64,000 nucleotides of DNA, from the NCBI GenBank assembly GCA_033807695.1, contig CM066308.1, positions 1,302,001-1,366,000 of the forward strand. The letters are read 5' to 3'. Source of the stretch: Daedaleopsis sinensis (lineage: Eukaryota; Basidiomycota; Agaricomycetes; Polyporales; Polyporaceae). The notes under the pieces are model-generated. The model was given only the letters and a program-made list of their open reading frames with translations. It was not told where the DNA came from and did not search any database. Shown in pieces: positions 34,700 through 46,629 of this stretch (the first letter of the stretch is position 1; every line of letters starts with the position of its first letter). The translations under genes and the position numbers were made by a program.

Positions 34700-36088
34700 A
34701 TGGAGAAGACCGTCATCTTGATCACTGGTGCGGGTGGATTTCTAGGTGGGCTGGTAAGTGAGATGTCCTCCATACCTTTATAAACACTGATCTCGTTCTC
34801 TGGTGTCTCCCACAGCTAGCACAAGCCCTACAGGATGAGCTTGAAGGTCTCATAGACCTCCGACTCGTGCTGGTCGATATCATCGAGCCGGTCGCGCCCC
34901 CTAACGCGAATGCGATCACAATCAAGGCTGATCTGACCGACGCCGCACAAGTCGATGCGCTTTTCAAGACCGCACACGGCGTGCCTGACACGGTCTACTG
35001 CCTCCACGGCATCATGTCCAGGGGATCCGAGGACAACTTCGATCTCGGTGTCAAGGTTCGCAAAGCTCCTCCGAGCGGGCGCCGCTGCCATCTGCCTTCG
35101 AATTGCATCTCATCGTGATACCATCACAGGTGAACATTGACTCGGTGCGCACTGTGCTTGACGCAGCACGGAAGTACGGCGCGGAGGAAAAAGGCCGACT
35201 CATCAAGTTCATCTTCACATCGTCTCTAGCAGTATACGGGGGACCGCTAGTCAGTGTGCTCGTACCCGTCTTCTATGCCCACTCTGAACAGCCTACACAT
35301 CAAAGCCAGACGTGATCACGCCCGACACGATCGCGACGCCTCAAGGTGCATACGGGATGGGAAAGCTCGTGGACGAGATCTTCATCAATGAGTACACGCG
35401 TCGCGGCTTCGTCGACGGCCGCATCCTTCGTCTGCCCACCATCGTCGTTCGCGCAGGCGCACCCTCTGCCGCAGCGTCTTCTTTCATCTCGGGTACGCTT
35501 CCCCTCGTCATCTTCCTTGTAAACCACCTTCTAACTGTCCCCGTCGTATCTCAACATTCAATCCCCCCGGCATCACCATCCGCCACTTCCCTTTCACGTC
35601 TTCTCGCCATTCCCATTCCCATCTGTCCTCATTCCCGTTCCCTCCGCCCTCGTCCGCACCCAGGCATCATCCGCGAGCCGCTCCAAGGCCTGCCCAGCAC
35701 CTGCCCCATCGGCACCTCGCCCACCTCCCCCGCGCTCTCCCTCCCGCTCTGGGTCGCCTCGCCCGAGACGACGGTGCGGAACCTCGTGCACGCGCGCGCG
35801 GTGCCCCCCAGCGCCTTCCTCGCGCACACACGCGTCGTCTGCTTGCCCGGGTTCACCACGACGGTCCGCGAGGAGCTCGACGCGCTCGCGGCCGTCGCGG
35901 GGCCCGCCGCGCTCGCGCTTGTCCGCTTCGCGCCGGACGAGGCGAGCGCGCGCGTCGTGAAGTCGTGGCCGGCACGGTTTGACGACTCGTATGCGCGCGG
36001 GCTCGGGTTCGTGGGCGACGAGGGCGGGATGGAGCCGATCGTGCGTCGGTTCCGGGACGAGCTGCAGCTCGCGGCTGGGAGGGTTTGA
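34700..36088 (+). CDS. NAD-dependent epimerase/dehydratase-family dehydrogenase, D-erythronate dehydrogenase-like
   Basis: Extended short-chain dehydrogenase, 341 residues in five exons (34700-34753, 34816-35055, 35130-35249, 35306-35492, 35664-36088). The N-terminus has the Rossmann motif ITGAGGFLGGL; the acidic residue in LVLVDIIEP ends strand 2. Catalytic residues follow in IFTSSLAVYGG and in YGMGKLVDEIF (YxxxK). ILRLPTIVVRAG, SLPLWVASPETTVRNLVHA and VVCLPGFTTTV resemble bacterial D-erythronate dehydrogenase DenD and its fungal relatives. DenD-type enzymes oxidise a four-carbon sugar acid to the 2-oxo acid, which is isomerised, phosphorylated and decarboxylated or cleaved. The last exon is very GC-rich. 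Substrate assignment is by family resemblance only. Confidence 0.82.
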
Positions 36089-37411
36089 TGTATCGACGGC
36101 TCTGTCGACGTCTTCTGGATGGTGGTTGTCACTGGAATTGTAACGAACGCGATCGTACCTCGACCCCGGCCCTCAGAGATGCAGCGAGGTCCTGATGAAT
36201 GATCAATCGAGCTTCACCAGCACACAACAACACACGAACGAGAGATCTAAGATGCATGGTGGCATATGCGTATATTTATATGAGAGGAAGACCGAGAGAG
36301 AGAGAGAGAGCACGACGGCGATGCACAAAACCCAAAGGTATCGCGTCTAGCAGCCACTGGCGCGACGCGATATCGTACCTGTACGCGAAGGAGTGAGCGA
36401 TCTAAAATATCTAAGTAACTATGCATGATCCCGACTGTTGCGCCAGCCTGCAGCCACATCTGAACGTTCTGAACGAGATACGTACGCGGTGCCAATCGAG
36501 ACGTCCAAGTTCCGACCACATGCATCGTGCGCACAACGATCGCGAAGCTTAAGTACCCCCAGGTGTGAGATCCAGACCCGAGGTATCAGGTATCTACATA
36601 TCGTATACGTATACCCTGGCTGCCGGCGACGGTGCCGGGTGCACAATTGCAACAGTACTAGTGTGTTCGCAATGATCGAAGTTGCCTCCAAACAAGAAAC
36701 AAACCCGTGGCAGTACTAGTATGTACTACGTAGCAGTCGCAAAAGAGAAGGAAGAAACAGAACAAAGAAGGGGGAAAAGGGGAAACCGGCATCACGCTGT
36801 GCACGCCGCCGCCGCTGCGACTCGCGGGGGGCGGGGGGTATCGGGGCGGGCACGCGCGTGCACAGCGCGAATAAATATTGAAAACGAATATACTGTAAGT
36901 ACGCGGGCACGGGACGGAGAAATCTTGTACGGGCCCGGGGGGCGTGTGTAGAGACGGGGATGGGAAAGAAAGCAGATGAAGCAGCAAAGCCGTCGCGACA
37001 TTGATCCAACGAGCGGAGCGAAGAAGAGGTCGTGCCAGCGGGGGGAGAAACATCATCAAGAGTCTAGACTCGAAGGGAACAAAGCAGAGCGGACGGGCGG
37101 CCTGCAGCGCTGTTTTGGCAGCGGATAGCACGCCGGGGAGGTTCGGCTCTTGGGGGCCGCCGCGTCCGCGCTCCGACGTCCAACGCGATCCGACCGACGC
37201 CCGCCCGCCCTTGCGCGTGTAGAAAGGAGCCCAACAGAACACAACAAGCACAAAACATTGCACAGAAGACCAAAAGTGTAGGGGGGAGGGAGGGAAAATG
37301 CCGATGCCGATGTCCGTGTCATGGAGCCCCAGCGGGAGCTCGCCCATCCATATACAATTTCACAAACGCACCACGACTGCCTTCCGCCAGCGAAGGCCGC
37401 CGTCTACCAGT
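36089..37411. other. Intergenic region with GA microsatellite
   Basis: No exon seen. Holds a short (GA)n run near 36291-36310 and a palindromic AGTACTAGTATGTACT-like motif near 36713-36728. It separates the dehydrogenase (+) from the mucin gene (-), which converge. Confidence 0.5.
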
Positions 37412-39129
37412 CTACCAGTTCATCGTGTTGTCGCGCAGGACGGGCGTGCCGATCGGCGGGCGCCGCTCGCGCATGCCCGAGCTGAACGGGTCCTCCGCGG
37501 CCGCGCTCGCGCCGTGGTCCTGGGCGCCGCGCAACGAATCCGCGGCGTAGTAGAACGAGCGGCGGCGCTGCCCGCCGATCGAGTCGCGGTCGAACTCGTG
37601 GTCGTCGGGCGCCGCGCCGATGAACTGCTGGTCGTGCGGGTCCGAGAGGCGGCGGTGCGCGAGCTCGCGGCGCTGCTTGACAGCGCGGTAGACGAGGAAG
37701 CCGAGGATGAGGAGCGTGATCACGCCGAGCGAAGAGACGACACCGATGATCGCGTCCTCACGCGTTTTGGACCCGCCGCTGGCACCCGACGTGGATGCGG
37801 ACGAGCCGGAGCCGGTGTCGGAGCCTCCGCCGGGCGAGACGGCGTCCACGGGGAAGCTCGGGACGACGTGCGCGGCGAGGTCCTTGTACGGCGACTGGAG
37901 GCCGGTGTAGAAGATGGACGACGCGACCTTGAGCTGCTGAGCGAGGAGGTCGATGGACTCGACGGGGATCCACGCAAGGTACATCGTCTCGAGCTTGTCG
38001 AGGTCGCCCTGACCCTTGTAGTCGTCGGGGACGTGCACACGCAGCTGGTAGGTCTTCACCTGGTCGGCTGTGTGGCAGAGTTAGCAAGACGATGCGGGTC
38101 TGTGAAATATGCGGATGAAACGTACGTTGAAGGGACAGCGATGTCTGGAGGATCGGCGACATCCACGCGAAGATCTGCGACGACGAGTTTTCGTTGTTCA
38201 CGACGAAGTCCCAGTTGAGGCCCGAGTCGAACAAGATCGAGATGCCCGAGTAGCCAACCAAGTCGGGGTCGTTGGGCTTGGAGCCGACCACGGGGAAGAT
38301 CTGCGTCGGGAGACCGGTTGGGAGCGGGGCGGTGGACGGCTTCGAGTCAGCGGAGGTGAACGAAACCGTAAGCGTTGTCGAGGGCGCATCAGGGTCAGTT
38401 GCCGACGCCACCGTAGAGGTCGTCGAGGGCGTCGGAGCTACCGCGAGAGAGGAGTCCGTGACGAATGTGAACTGCGAGTTGATAGAGGGCGTCACAGTGA
38501 CAGTAGTGACCAGGGTAGAGCTGGACTCGTCAGACGTGGTGACAGGAGGCAAGCTGATCACCGTGCCGTTACCGGCAGTGGTGGTGGTGCTGTTGAGGGA
38601 ACCAGTGGTGGTGGTGGTGATAGTGCTGTTACCAGTCGTAATCGTAGTACCACCGCTGACGGTCGTAGTGGAGTTTCCCCCATCGGTAATGGTGACTCCC
38701 CCGGAGATCGTGGTAACGTTCCCGCTAATAGTCGTAGTGATAACGCCGGTGTCGGTAGTGATAGTTGTGTTGCCAGGAGGCGGGGTGATCGTTGGACTGT
38801 GTTCGATGCAGGTCAGTCAGCCACCTGCACACCTCAGCCACTATAACTTTGTGGGACTTACCCAGCGCCCGTGTCCGTCGTCGTGGAGTTCAAAGGGGGG
38901 AGACACAACAAGCCGGTGCAGGTAGTGGTGCTCGAGTCAGTGGTGGTTCCAGTCCCCGTCGCCGTACCGGTTGGGGGCGGGGTCACCGTGGAGTCTGACG
39001 CGGTCGTGGTCGAGCTGCTTGTTTGAGTAGGGAACACGGGAGGGAGACACAACAGGTCGGTGCAGGTGCTGCTGCTCGACGTGCTGCTGCTCGAGGTCGC
39101 GCTGCCCGAGCCAGTCGGCGTAATGGAGT

Positions 39130-39166
<37 letters not shown>

Positions 39167-41185
39167 GGCCGACTCGGTGGGAGTGCCCGTGGGGTCTGAC
39201 GTGGTCGTGGTGGAGCTGCTCGTCTGACTAGGGAAGAGGGGAGGGAGACACAACAAGTCGGTACAGGAGGTGGTGCTGCTCGAGGTGGTGCTGCTCGAGG
39301 TGGTGCTGACCGAGTCAGTCGTCGTCGCGGTGTCTGTCGGCGTGACGGTCCCAGTCGCTGTCGGGGTCGACGCAGTATCGGTGGTAGTCGTGGTTGAGCT
39401 GCTCGTCTGAGAAGGGAAGAGGGGAGGGAGACACAACAAGTCGGTGCAGGTGGTGCTGCTCGAGGTAGTGCTGCTCGAGGTGCTGGTGACCGAGTCAGTC
39501 GTCGTCGCGGTGTCTGTCGGCGTGACGGTGTCCGTCCCAGTCGCTGTCGGGGTCGACGCAGTATCGGTGGTAGTCGTGGTCGCAGAGCCATCGCTGCTCG
39601 TTGTCGGCTGAGGGTCGAAGATCGAGGAGAAGAACGACGAGAGCGGATCTTGAGTGGACGTGGCGGTGGTCGCGGTGGTCGACGTGAGCGACGTGCTGTC
39701 GGTGGTGGTAGCAGACACCGAGCTGGTCCCTGTCGACACAGAGGATGTCGAGTTCGACGCGGTGCTCGTCGATGTCGTGGACACGGATGTCGAACTGGCG
39801 GGTACTAGGGAGGTAGTGCCCTTGTCGTCGCCGCCGCCGCCGAGGGTGTCTCCGAGGTCGCCCAAGAGGCCTCCTGTGTCTTTTCCTATATCGCCGAGTA
39901 GGCCACCGGCATCTCCTGTAGCTAGCTATTAGCACCCATACCCAGGCTGAGGAACGAGGGAGTTCAAAAGGTCGGAACGTGAGAGCGGTTGCCATCGGTA
40001 TCAGAGGCCTTCACCGTGCTCCGCGGCGGTGTGGCAATCGTTGGGAATTCGCCTGAGCAATGCCCCGAGCTCCATCTATCGCTGCACACAGCTCTGCCCG
40101 CATCGCGGACGCCGTCGCAGATGTCCAACAGATGTGCTAAGTTGCCGCCGCCTGATGGAGGCATTGTTCCCAATCCAATTACGCCACGGAAGCGCCCAGT
40201 CGCGTAACTAGGCCGCGACGTGCTGCAGGATTCGCGATCCTGCCAATACTTGTCGGGAGGGCGCGATCACAAAACGCATTGTCTGAAGCACGGCGCGGCC
40301 AAGAGTGGGAGGACTGCACCTAGACACCCTGGCGCGCAAAGGATCAAACTGGCGTGATGATCGCGGGCGCGGTGACATCCCCGTAAGGGCGGATGCGCCC
40401 GTCCCGCTTGCATAGCGAAGTGCTGGGCTGCGTTCGCAGCAATAAAGCACATCCTCGATTATTCGAGAGAGGAGAAATCGGGAGGAAAACTCTCGAGGTT
40501 ATGGCGAGAGCCGAGTGACAGCCGTACCGGAAGGATAGCGACCAACGTCCATCCCTCTCGAGCTCAGAGGATACGCATCTCGATGTCCTCGTCGTGCGAA
40601 CGACACCCTGCACAGCTAGGGTAGCGGCGGTGTGGCTGAGTTTTCGACGGCGACTCGCATTCGGCTGTCACGCCCCCATCACCACAACTTGCGAGAATTC
40701 CTCCACATCCCCTCCTCGTAGAATTGAGCAGGGCTATTGTGGAGGATGAAGAGATGGAAGGGAAGCCAAGGGGCGACCACTCAGCATGCTTGGGATGACT
40801 GACCCCGTCAGGACAACAGATGAGAAGAGGAGATGGACCTTGCCATCTACCACCGCATCTTCTTCATCTCGCCACCCGTCCAAGGCTTCTCGATACCCGC
40901 AGCAGCCAGAAGGACGAAGCTTGCCAGCGGGAGCCAGTGCGGCGACATGGGGCAGGGAAAGCGTGGCGCTCGACCTCCGCTGGACTGGAGAGAGAGAAAG
41001 ACAGCAAAGCAGGACTCACCGAGCACACCACCGAGACCACGACGCTCAAGGAGGCCAGAGATCTCCTTCTTGCTATGGGAGTGACGTGCATGGGAGAGGT
41101 GGAAGGACGAGCGGGCAGCGTCGACGGCGGGGAGCTGGAGGGTGGTCGCGAGCAGAGACGCGAGGAGAACGTTGGAGAAGTACAT
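37412..41185 (-). CDS. MSB2: Msb2-type signalling mucin
   Basis: Cell-surface sensor upstream of Cdc42/Ste20 and MAPK cascades in fungi. Four exons (41185-41020, 39915-38862, 38796-38126, 38067-37412) join in frame to 848 residues. Order: signal peptide (MYFSNVLLASLLATTLQL...VDA); a Gly/Leu/Asp-rich patch (GGLLGDIGKDTGGLLGDLGD) that spans the first junction; a long Ser/Thr mucin region with four copies of a C-x4-C module (CTDLLCLPPLFPSQ); a folded extracellular HMH-like domain (LVGYSGISILFDSGLNWDFV, SSQIFAWMSPILQTSLSLQ, LETMYLAWIPVESIDLLAQQ); one transmembrane helix at about 735-758 (AIIGVVSSLGVITLLILGFL); and a tail of about 90 residues ending PVLRDNTMNW, like the conserved end of Msb2 proteins. 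The first intron is about 1.1 kb, unusual here. Cleavage within the HMH region would release the mucin ectodomain in known homologs. Confidence 0.85.
38880..39450 (-). repeat. Imperfect tandem repeats in the mucin domain
   Basis: Four copies of a C-x4-C block (three CTDLLCLPP and one CTGLLCLPP) are separated by Thr/Ser-rich spacers of roughly 50-65 residues that are near-identical between the two copies nearest 39250-39450. A hexanucleotide run (CTGTCC-type) sits at about 39130-39162. Copy number is likely polymorphic. Confidence 0.8.
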
Positions 41186-43528
41186 GGTGCTGTTGCTGAG
41201 GGCTTGGGTTACTGATTATGTGCTGACGAGCAGGACGGCGGGCCGCGAGAGACGACCGCCTGGAGGGATCGGGAGGAAAGAGCGTGGGGCTGCTATGGAG
41301 GGCAGGAGGAGGAAGAGAGAAGAGAATGCCGTACAGCCCGGGCGTCCTTACCCAGCGGTCGACGTTTTGTAGACAGACGCAGGTGGTCGAGGAGGAAGAG
41401 GAGGATTCGTCCCGACGTCTCTACCGCGCTTTGGCCTTGTTTGGCCGCGCGACTGATGATCAATCTCCCTTTGAATTTCGCTGGTCGCTGTCCTCCACGC
41501 CGCCCAGGACACCCTGCCTACAACTCCTCCACCTCGTACGAAACATACACGCTCACATCCAACGTCGACGGCAGACAGACTGAGACTGCGCGCGGAAACC
41601 TCTTCATCTCCCCCCGCAGCCATGGAAACCGTAAAATGACGCACACGCTAGGCGCGCGTCCAACGGCCTGTTCAAGTTGAAGTTCACAGCGTCCACCGAT
41701 GGCTATACCGGCTACTTATGAGGGACCAGTGTGAGCTGTGAACAGGCCGTGTCTGTTTCGACCCCCGGAGTACGTCCCCGACATGCATAAGTACACACCC
41801 AGGTGGAAAGCCCGCCACAGAGAGCTCATGGTATACTTCAGAGTTGAAGACGGCGTACGCCGGTGTCGATTCCGCGGCCGTACATCTCCGCACATGTGTG
41901 TCTCTAGGGCCCAAGCACATTGAATAGCCTGCGGGCCTTCATATGAACGCCTATTCACCCCGATCGCCTTCTGTGACGCGTCTGCGCAGTCGGACTCGTA
42001 ACGAAAAAACACGCGGTGAACGCATGTGTGCGCAAAGTTGCAACCCCAACGTGAAAGTAGGAAGGGTAGGTTCAGCCGCTCGTGCTCGCTCCGTACGACA
42101 GCCCCGTACTAACGTGCATGGAGACTGCGACAGATGTCGGACTGTCTGCACAGTGTGTCGACCATAGTACCCCCACAGGAAGCACACTGGCATCGAGTCG
42201 ATCATTCATTTAACTTTCATTAATCCAAGGTGCGTGAGTGAAGTCGGATACACATGGATCGATATGAACATACCGCACGATAGGTACGACGACGTCGTGG
42301 TTAAATCTGCACGCGGTCGCTATCGCCTGCGTAATGGCTCGCACAGCGTTGATGTTGCCCGGACCCCGAACGAGACGATCTCGACAAGCAGCCCCCGGGC
42401 CGGTTGTAACCTCGAGACTCGAGTCGGCCCCACTGGCAGCCATGCTTCACGCTCGAGTTACACCATGGTCTTGTACCCATCTGTTGTTTCTTTGGTAGCC
42501 GCGGCGGCGGTGGGGTGTGGGCGATACCAGTGTTACCACGACAGACAGTGAGTACAAGCCCACATACCGTACTACGACCGTGGAGTACGACGCAGACCCG
42601 CCGGGATACCCGTACTTGCGTATACCCGTACCCGTGAGAGACCATACCCGCGCAAACGGGCCTTGTAGGCTGTAGGGCCAGCGGGTGCGTACGCCTCAAC
42701 TCTCAAGTAGCAGTGCCCACGGGTACTATACCCGTGCTACTCGAGCCCAAAGTCTTCGGCTTCAGAAACTTCGAAAGCATAGGAGAGAAAGTCGCAAGGA
42801 CAATTTCTGCCAGTGCGGTAGTAAGTCCCCTTCTACAGCCTTTCCTCTACGAAGGAAGGCTTCGGCAGCCTTCCAGGCGAGGGGAAAGAGAGCTGACTCG
42901 GACGCACTCACCGAATGTGCAATGATTCTTCATCCTGTGGAACTCAAGAAGGAGACAGTTTTCGATGCCTTCAATCCTTTCGTTGCCGTGCTGCTGGCTT
43001 TGGGTCGTAAGCTCAGCAAGCTGTGTCGGACGTATGCGTCGGACGGTGGAAGTTTGTGTGTGTGCTTCGAGACCCCGTTCCTCTCACATTGTAGTAGTTT
43101 CGTGGTCCGAGGTTGGGACCGACTGGTCATATTCGGACTACAACACAGCTTTGTCGCAGAACTAGCAGAGGTATGGCGTAGGTAACTGCACTGAGCAAAG
43201 ATCAGCCGCAAGTTCCCCTAGGACCTTCTCGGGCATGTCAAACCGGTGTCCTCCCCAGATAGATGAGTTCTTAGACTTCTTTAGGGTCGTTGCACGCACA
43301 GGGACATGCAGGGGATGACAACTCGATGGTGTACTCTCAGGCGGTAGGCAGGTTCCCTCGAGCTTGCACGAGATGTACTAGTATACACATACATCCACGA
43401 TAAACTATGGAGCATTTCCTCAGCGGCTGTATCGCGACCCACACCAGAGACTATTACGGTATACCAACAATCAGCAAGAAGCAGAAGGGAAACGAGAACA
43501 CATATAGAACATAACAGTCCGCGCACAC
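41186..43528. other. 2.3-kb gene-poor region
   Basis: Promoter side of MSB2 and 3' side of membrane-protein paralog 3. The longest open frame (42685-43185, +) has no recognisable domain, no splice-supported extension and ordinary composition, so I do not call it. Confidence 0.5.
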
Positions 43529-45547
43529 TCATGCGTTCGACGGCGCGAGCGGCGCCTTCACGTCCCGCACGTACGCCGAGCGCGAGGCGAGCACAGGCAC
43601 AGACGGCGAGCGCGCCGGCGCACCCTCGCTCCCCCCCGCCACGCTCGACCCCATCTGCGACCCCGCCCCGTATCCGCCATACCCATACCCGCCATACCCG
43701 CTCGCGCTCGCGCTCTCGCCGGGGGAGCCCAGCGGGGGCGGCGCGTCCGAGCCCTCCCAGTCCTCGCGGTACGCGGGCGGGAGCCTGCCCGACGCCGAGC
43801 GCTGCAGGTGCGGGGGTGGCCCCGCGTCTTCGTGGCGCTCGCTGTTGCCGTCGACCGGCGAGCGGAAGGTCGAGTGCGCGTCGATCCCGCTGTACATGCC
43901 GCTCGCGCTCGGCCCGGAGGCGACGGAGCTTGGGGGGAGGCTCCTGGGAGGCAATGCGTGGGTTTCAGAGGTAGGGGCTGCGGACGGGAAGGACTCGTAC
44001 CTGTGGCCTGGTTGCAGCGGGGAGGGAGGAAAGGGGGCGCATGGAGTGAAGGGGGAGTGACGGACAGTCAGCACATGGCAGCAGCCGCAGGAAGAGACGC
44101 ATGGGGCAAGAGGGGACGAGCGGACAGGGGAAGGGGGGACAAAGAGGGACGAGAACACCACACTCACTGGGACCATTCGTCGGCGAGAACGGCGTGATCA
44201 TGCCCGTCTGGAGCGAGCCGTCCTCCGAGTCCCCATTCGTCCCGTTGTACTCCTTCGACAGGTCGAGCAGCACCGGCCCGCGATGCCGCCTCCGCCAGAG
44301 GCAGAACGCGAGCCCAGCGATCAGCAGCCCCCCGAGCACACCGCCGACCGCGCCCCCGATGATGGCGCCCTCGCCCGAGTGGGACTTGCTCGAGGAGTCG
44401 GAGTCGGTGGCAAGGGCCGGCGAGCCGCCTGTGCTAGTACCGGAGGACGAGCCCGATGTGGTCCCGTTGACCGTGGTGGACGCGCATTTCGTGAACGTGT
44501 TGTTGTTCGTCACCGCGAAGTCCTTCTGCATCGTCTGCTTGGTGAACGTGCTGGGGGCCGCGTAAATGGCCAGACTGAACGGGCAGAAGAAGAGGACTCA
44601 CTAGAACCTGTAGACCAGTCAGGGACATTAGTTCGATCAGTCTGTTTTGCTCAGGGAGCGAACTCACCAAGATCCGTCGCCCCAGAACAGACTGTACAAA
44701 TTGCGATCGAGCTTGATGTCCTTGTTGCACACCGCCGTTTGAATGTCGGTGGGCAAGCTATGTAGCGGAACAGCATGATAGAGTCAGAAAAACAGAAGGT
44801 TTTACGGGTGTGTGTGCTCACGTCTGATTTTTCGGCGAGCTGCAACTTGCGAGGTACAATCCATACCCGCCAGCACCTGTAAGAGCGACACGTTACCACG
44901 CGTATCGCACTAGGTTTGCCCACAAGAACTCACCAGCATCCTTTCCATCCGTCTGCGCAGTGGCGTCGTACTGACAGCTACGAATAGTCCGAGGATGTCG
45001 GCATGGGACGTCGGCATGAACAGAGAGGACGGAGACGTACTTGAAGCATAGCATGCTCAGCGCCCAGGAGACGCTGTTGCAGCAGCACTCGGCTACGCGC
45101 AGAAAGCAGGTCGAGCAAGGTGAATAGATGCGCGGTCGGCCGAACGACTGGATGAGTACGCACACACTTGGTCGTTGCAGTTATCTCCCGGTGTGAGCGT
45201 CCTGAACTTCGGGACGGTATCTGTGGGGAGGAGAGACGCAGTCAGAATTCACCGGCACAATGACAGGGTGCGAGCAGAGGAGATGGCGGCGGAGAACTCA
45301 CAGTCGTTGTTGCATATCTGGCGCAATCGCTGGTACGTGGTGCCTGCGCACATCCTCCGCTCAGCGACAAAGCACACCGGCAGGTGGTACGAGGAGACTC
45401 ACAAGGTGTCTCTCCCACAACGTTCTTGTACCAGTCCAGCTCCGTGCTCGCGCATTGCGTGTTGTCCTGGCCGTACGCGCCAAGAATGCCAGATCCTAGG
45501 GGCGCCGCCAGTAATGCGTATGCGAGGACCTTGGTGCTCCAGGTCAT
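43529..45547 (-). CDS. Cys-rich type I membrane protein, paralog 3
   Basis: Third member of the family, inverted relative to paralogs 1 and 2. The signal peptide is MTWSTKVLAYALLAAPLGS. Ectodomain pieces are CASTELDWYKNVVGETPC, TTYQRLRQICNND, CCCNSVSWALSMLCFK, GYGLYLASCKLAEKSD, LPTDIQTAVCNKDIKLDRNL and LFWGDGSW. Then comes the 6-nt microexon GTTCTA (44607-44602) and TFTKQTMQKDFAVTNNNTFT with KC. A Gly/Ser stalk leads to the transmembrane helix AIIGGAVGGVLGGLLIAGLA, stop-transfer RRRHRG, and a long tail with QRSASGRLPPAYREDW and a Gly/Tyr-rich run (GYGGYGYGGYGAGS). The tail intron joins PTNGP to SHRYESFPSAAP in phase. Compared with paralog 1, the PPxY block and its basic/Ser flank are conserved while the rest of the tail is not. 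Function unknown. Confidence 0.72.
43769..43780 (-). other. PPxY (PPAY) motif in the cytoplasmic tail of paralog 3
   Basis: Within RSASGRLPPAYR; matches the paralog 1 tail in an otherwise divergent region. Confidence 0.85.
44602..44607 (-). other. 6-nt microexon of paralog 3
   Basis: On the minus strand CAG|GTTCTA|GTGAGT. It encodes the same Trp-Phe-Tyr junction as in paralogs 1 and 2. Confidence 0.68.
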
Positions 45548-46185
45548 GCTGTCTTGCTGAGTCGTGAAAGAGGAAGCGCGAGCGAAGGTCGAGTTGGAGT
45601 GTGGCGAACGTCCTACGCTCGGTTACACGTTGCAGTCGGGCTGGGGAGGTTAGTTAGGTTATGTCAGCATCATATCCAAGGACAACGCCACACGAGTGCA
45701 GAATATTGCAGGCAGACTAGTTACTAGTACTCATATGTACTCACTACCGTGCCGCTGGGGTATGTTCGACTTTCGGCCAATCGAGCTATGAGAGAAGGAG
45801 GGATGCTGTCAAGGACGGTGACTGTGTGACAGCGGTCGAGGAGGAGGAGGAAGGTGGTGGTGGTTGCAACTTGCAAGAGCGACGACGGGGCGCGCTGTGG
45901 AGCCCGAGCCCGTGCGCAGTTGCAGATGCTCGGCAAGAGGGCGCATGTCCTGCAACGCTCCATCCAGTCCAGGCCTGCCGATCGCCCCGGAGGTGGCAGT
46001 GGCACTGTCGGGTGAATGAGACAAGTGAGACAAAGCTAATACAGAGACTAGTAGTACTAGTACTGAGACGCAGACCTCTTCTAGTTCGACGTGTCCACAT
46101 CTCTTGAGTGATTCCACCTCCTCCATGTCGCAGTACAGTTTCACCGTTCATAACGATTAACCAATGCGATGGCAAGACGCTGGAT
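45548..46185. other. Intergenic region upstream of paralog 3
   Basis: No exon seen. Contains AGTACTAGTACT at 46053-46064, the palindrome also found at 4681. Confidence 0.5.
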
Positions 46186-46629
46186 AGGGGTGCTCAATTT
46201 TGGTCGGTCGTCGCTGGTCGGTCGCTGCTGGTCGTCGGCTAGGTGGAGCCCAACGCTGATGCGAGGAGCCACCAACAAGTCGAGCAATAATTCGCAGGCG
46301 TAACCCTAACTAAACCCTACAGCTTCGGGACACTGCTTCGTTGAAGCACATATGCTGAGCCCCTCAAACCCTCCCCTCAGCTCACAAAAACCCACGCGAC
46401 GTGTCTGTTGACATAGTGTACTGCGACCACGAATTTCTGCGGCCGTTTGGAGGTCGGAAACAGCTTGGATAGTTATCCCACCAATCTTACCTAAGCTTTC
46501 AGCTACCAAATGCGGGCGACATATCCTGTTAATGCCAGAGGCGCTCAAGAAATCGTTTGACATCGGCAAAGGATCGCATCTTTCATCAGCTTGTAGCCGA
46601 CGACCAGCAGCGACCGACCAGCGACGACC

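Noticed and set aside
42685..43185. 166-codon plus-strand open frame
   Set aside because: No domain, no splice extension, no signal peptide; likely chance in a 2.3-kb gene-poor stretch.
46301..46320. TAACCCTAACTAAACCCTA, telomere-like
   Set aside because: Only two or three imperfect units inside a mobile element; not a telomere or a clear interstitial array.
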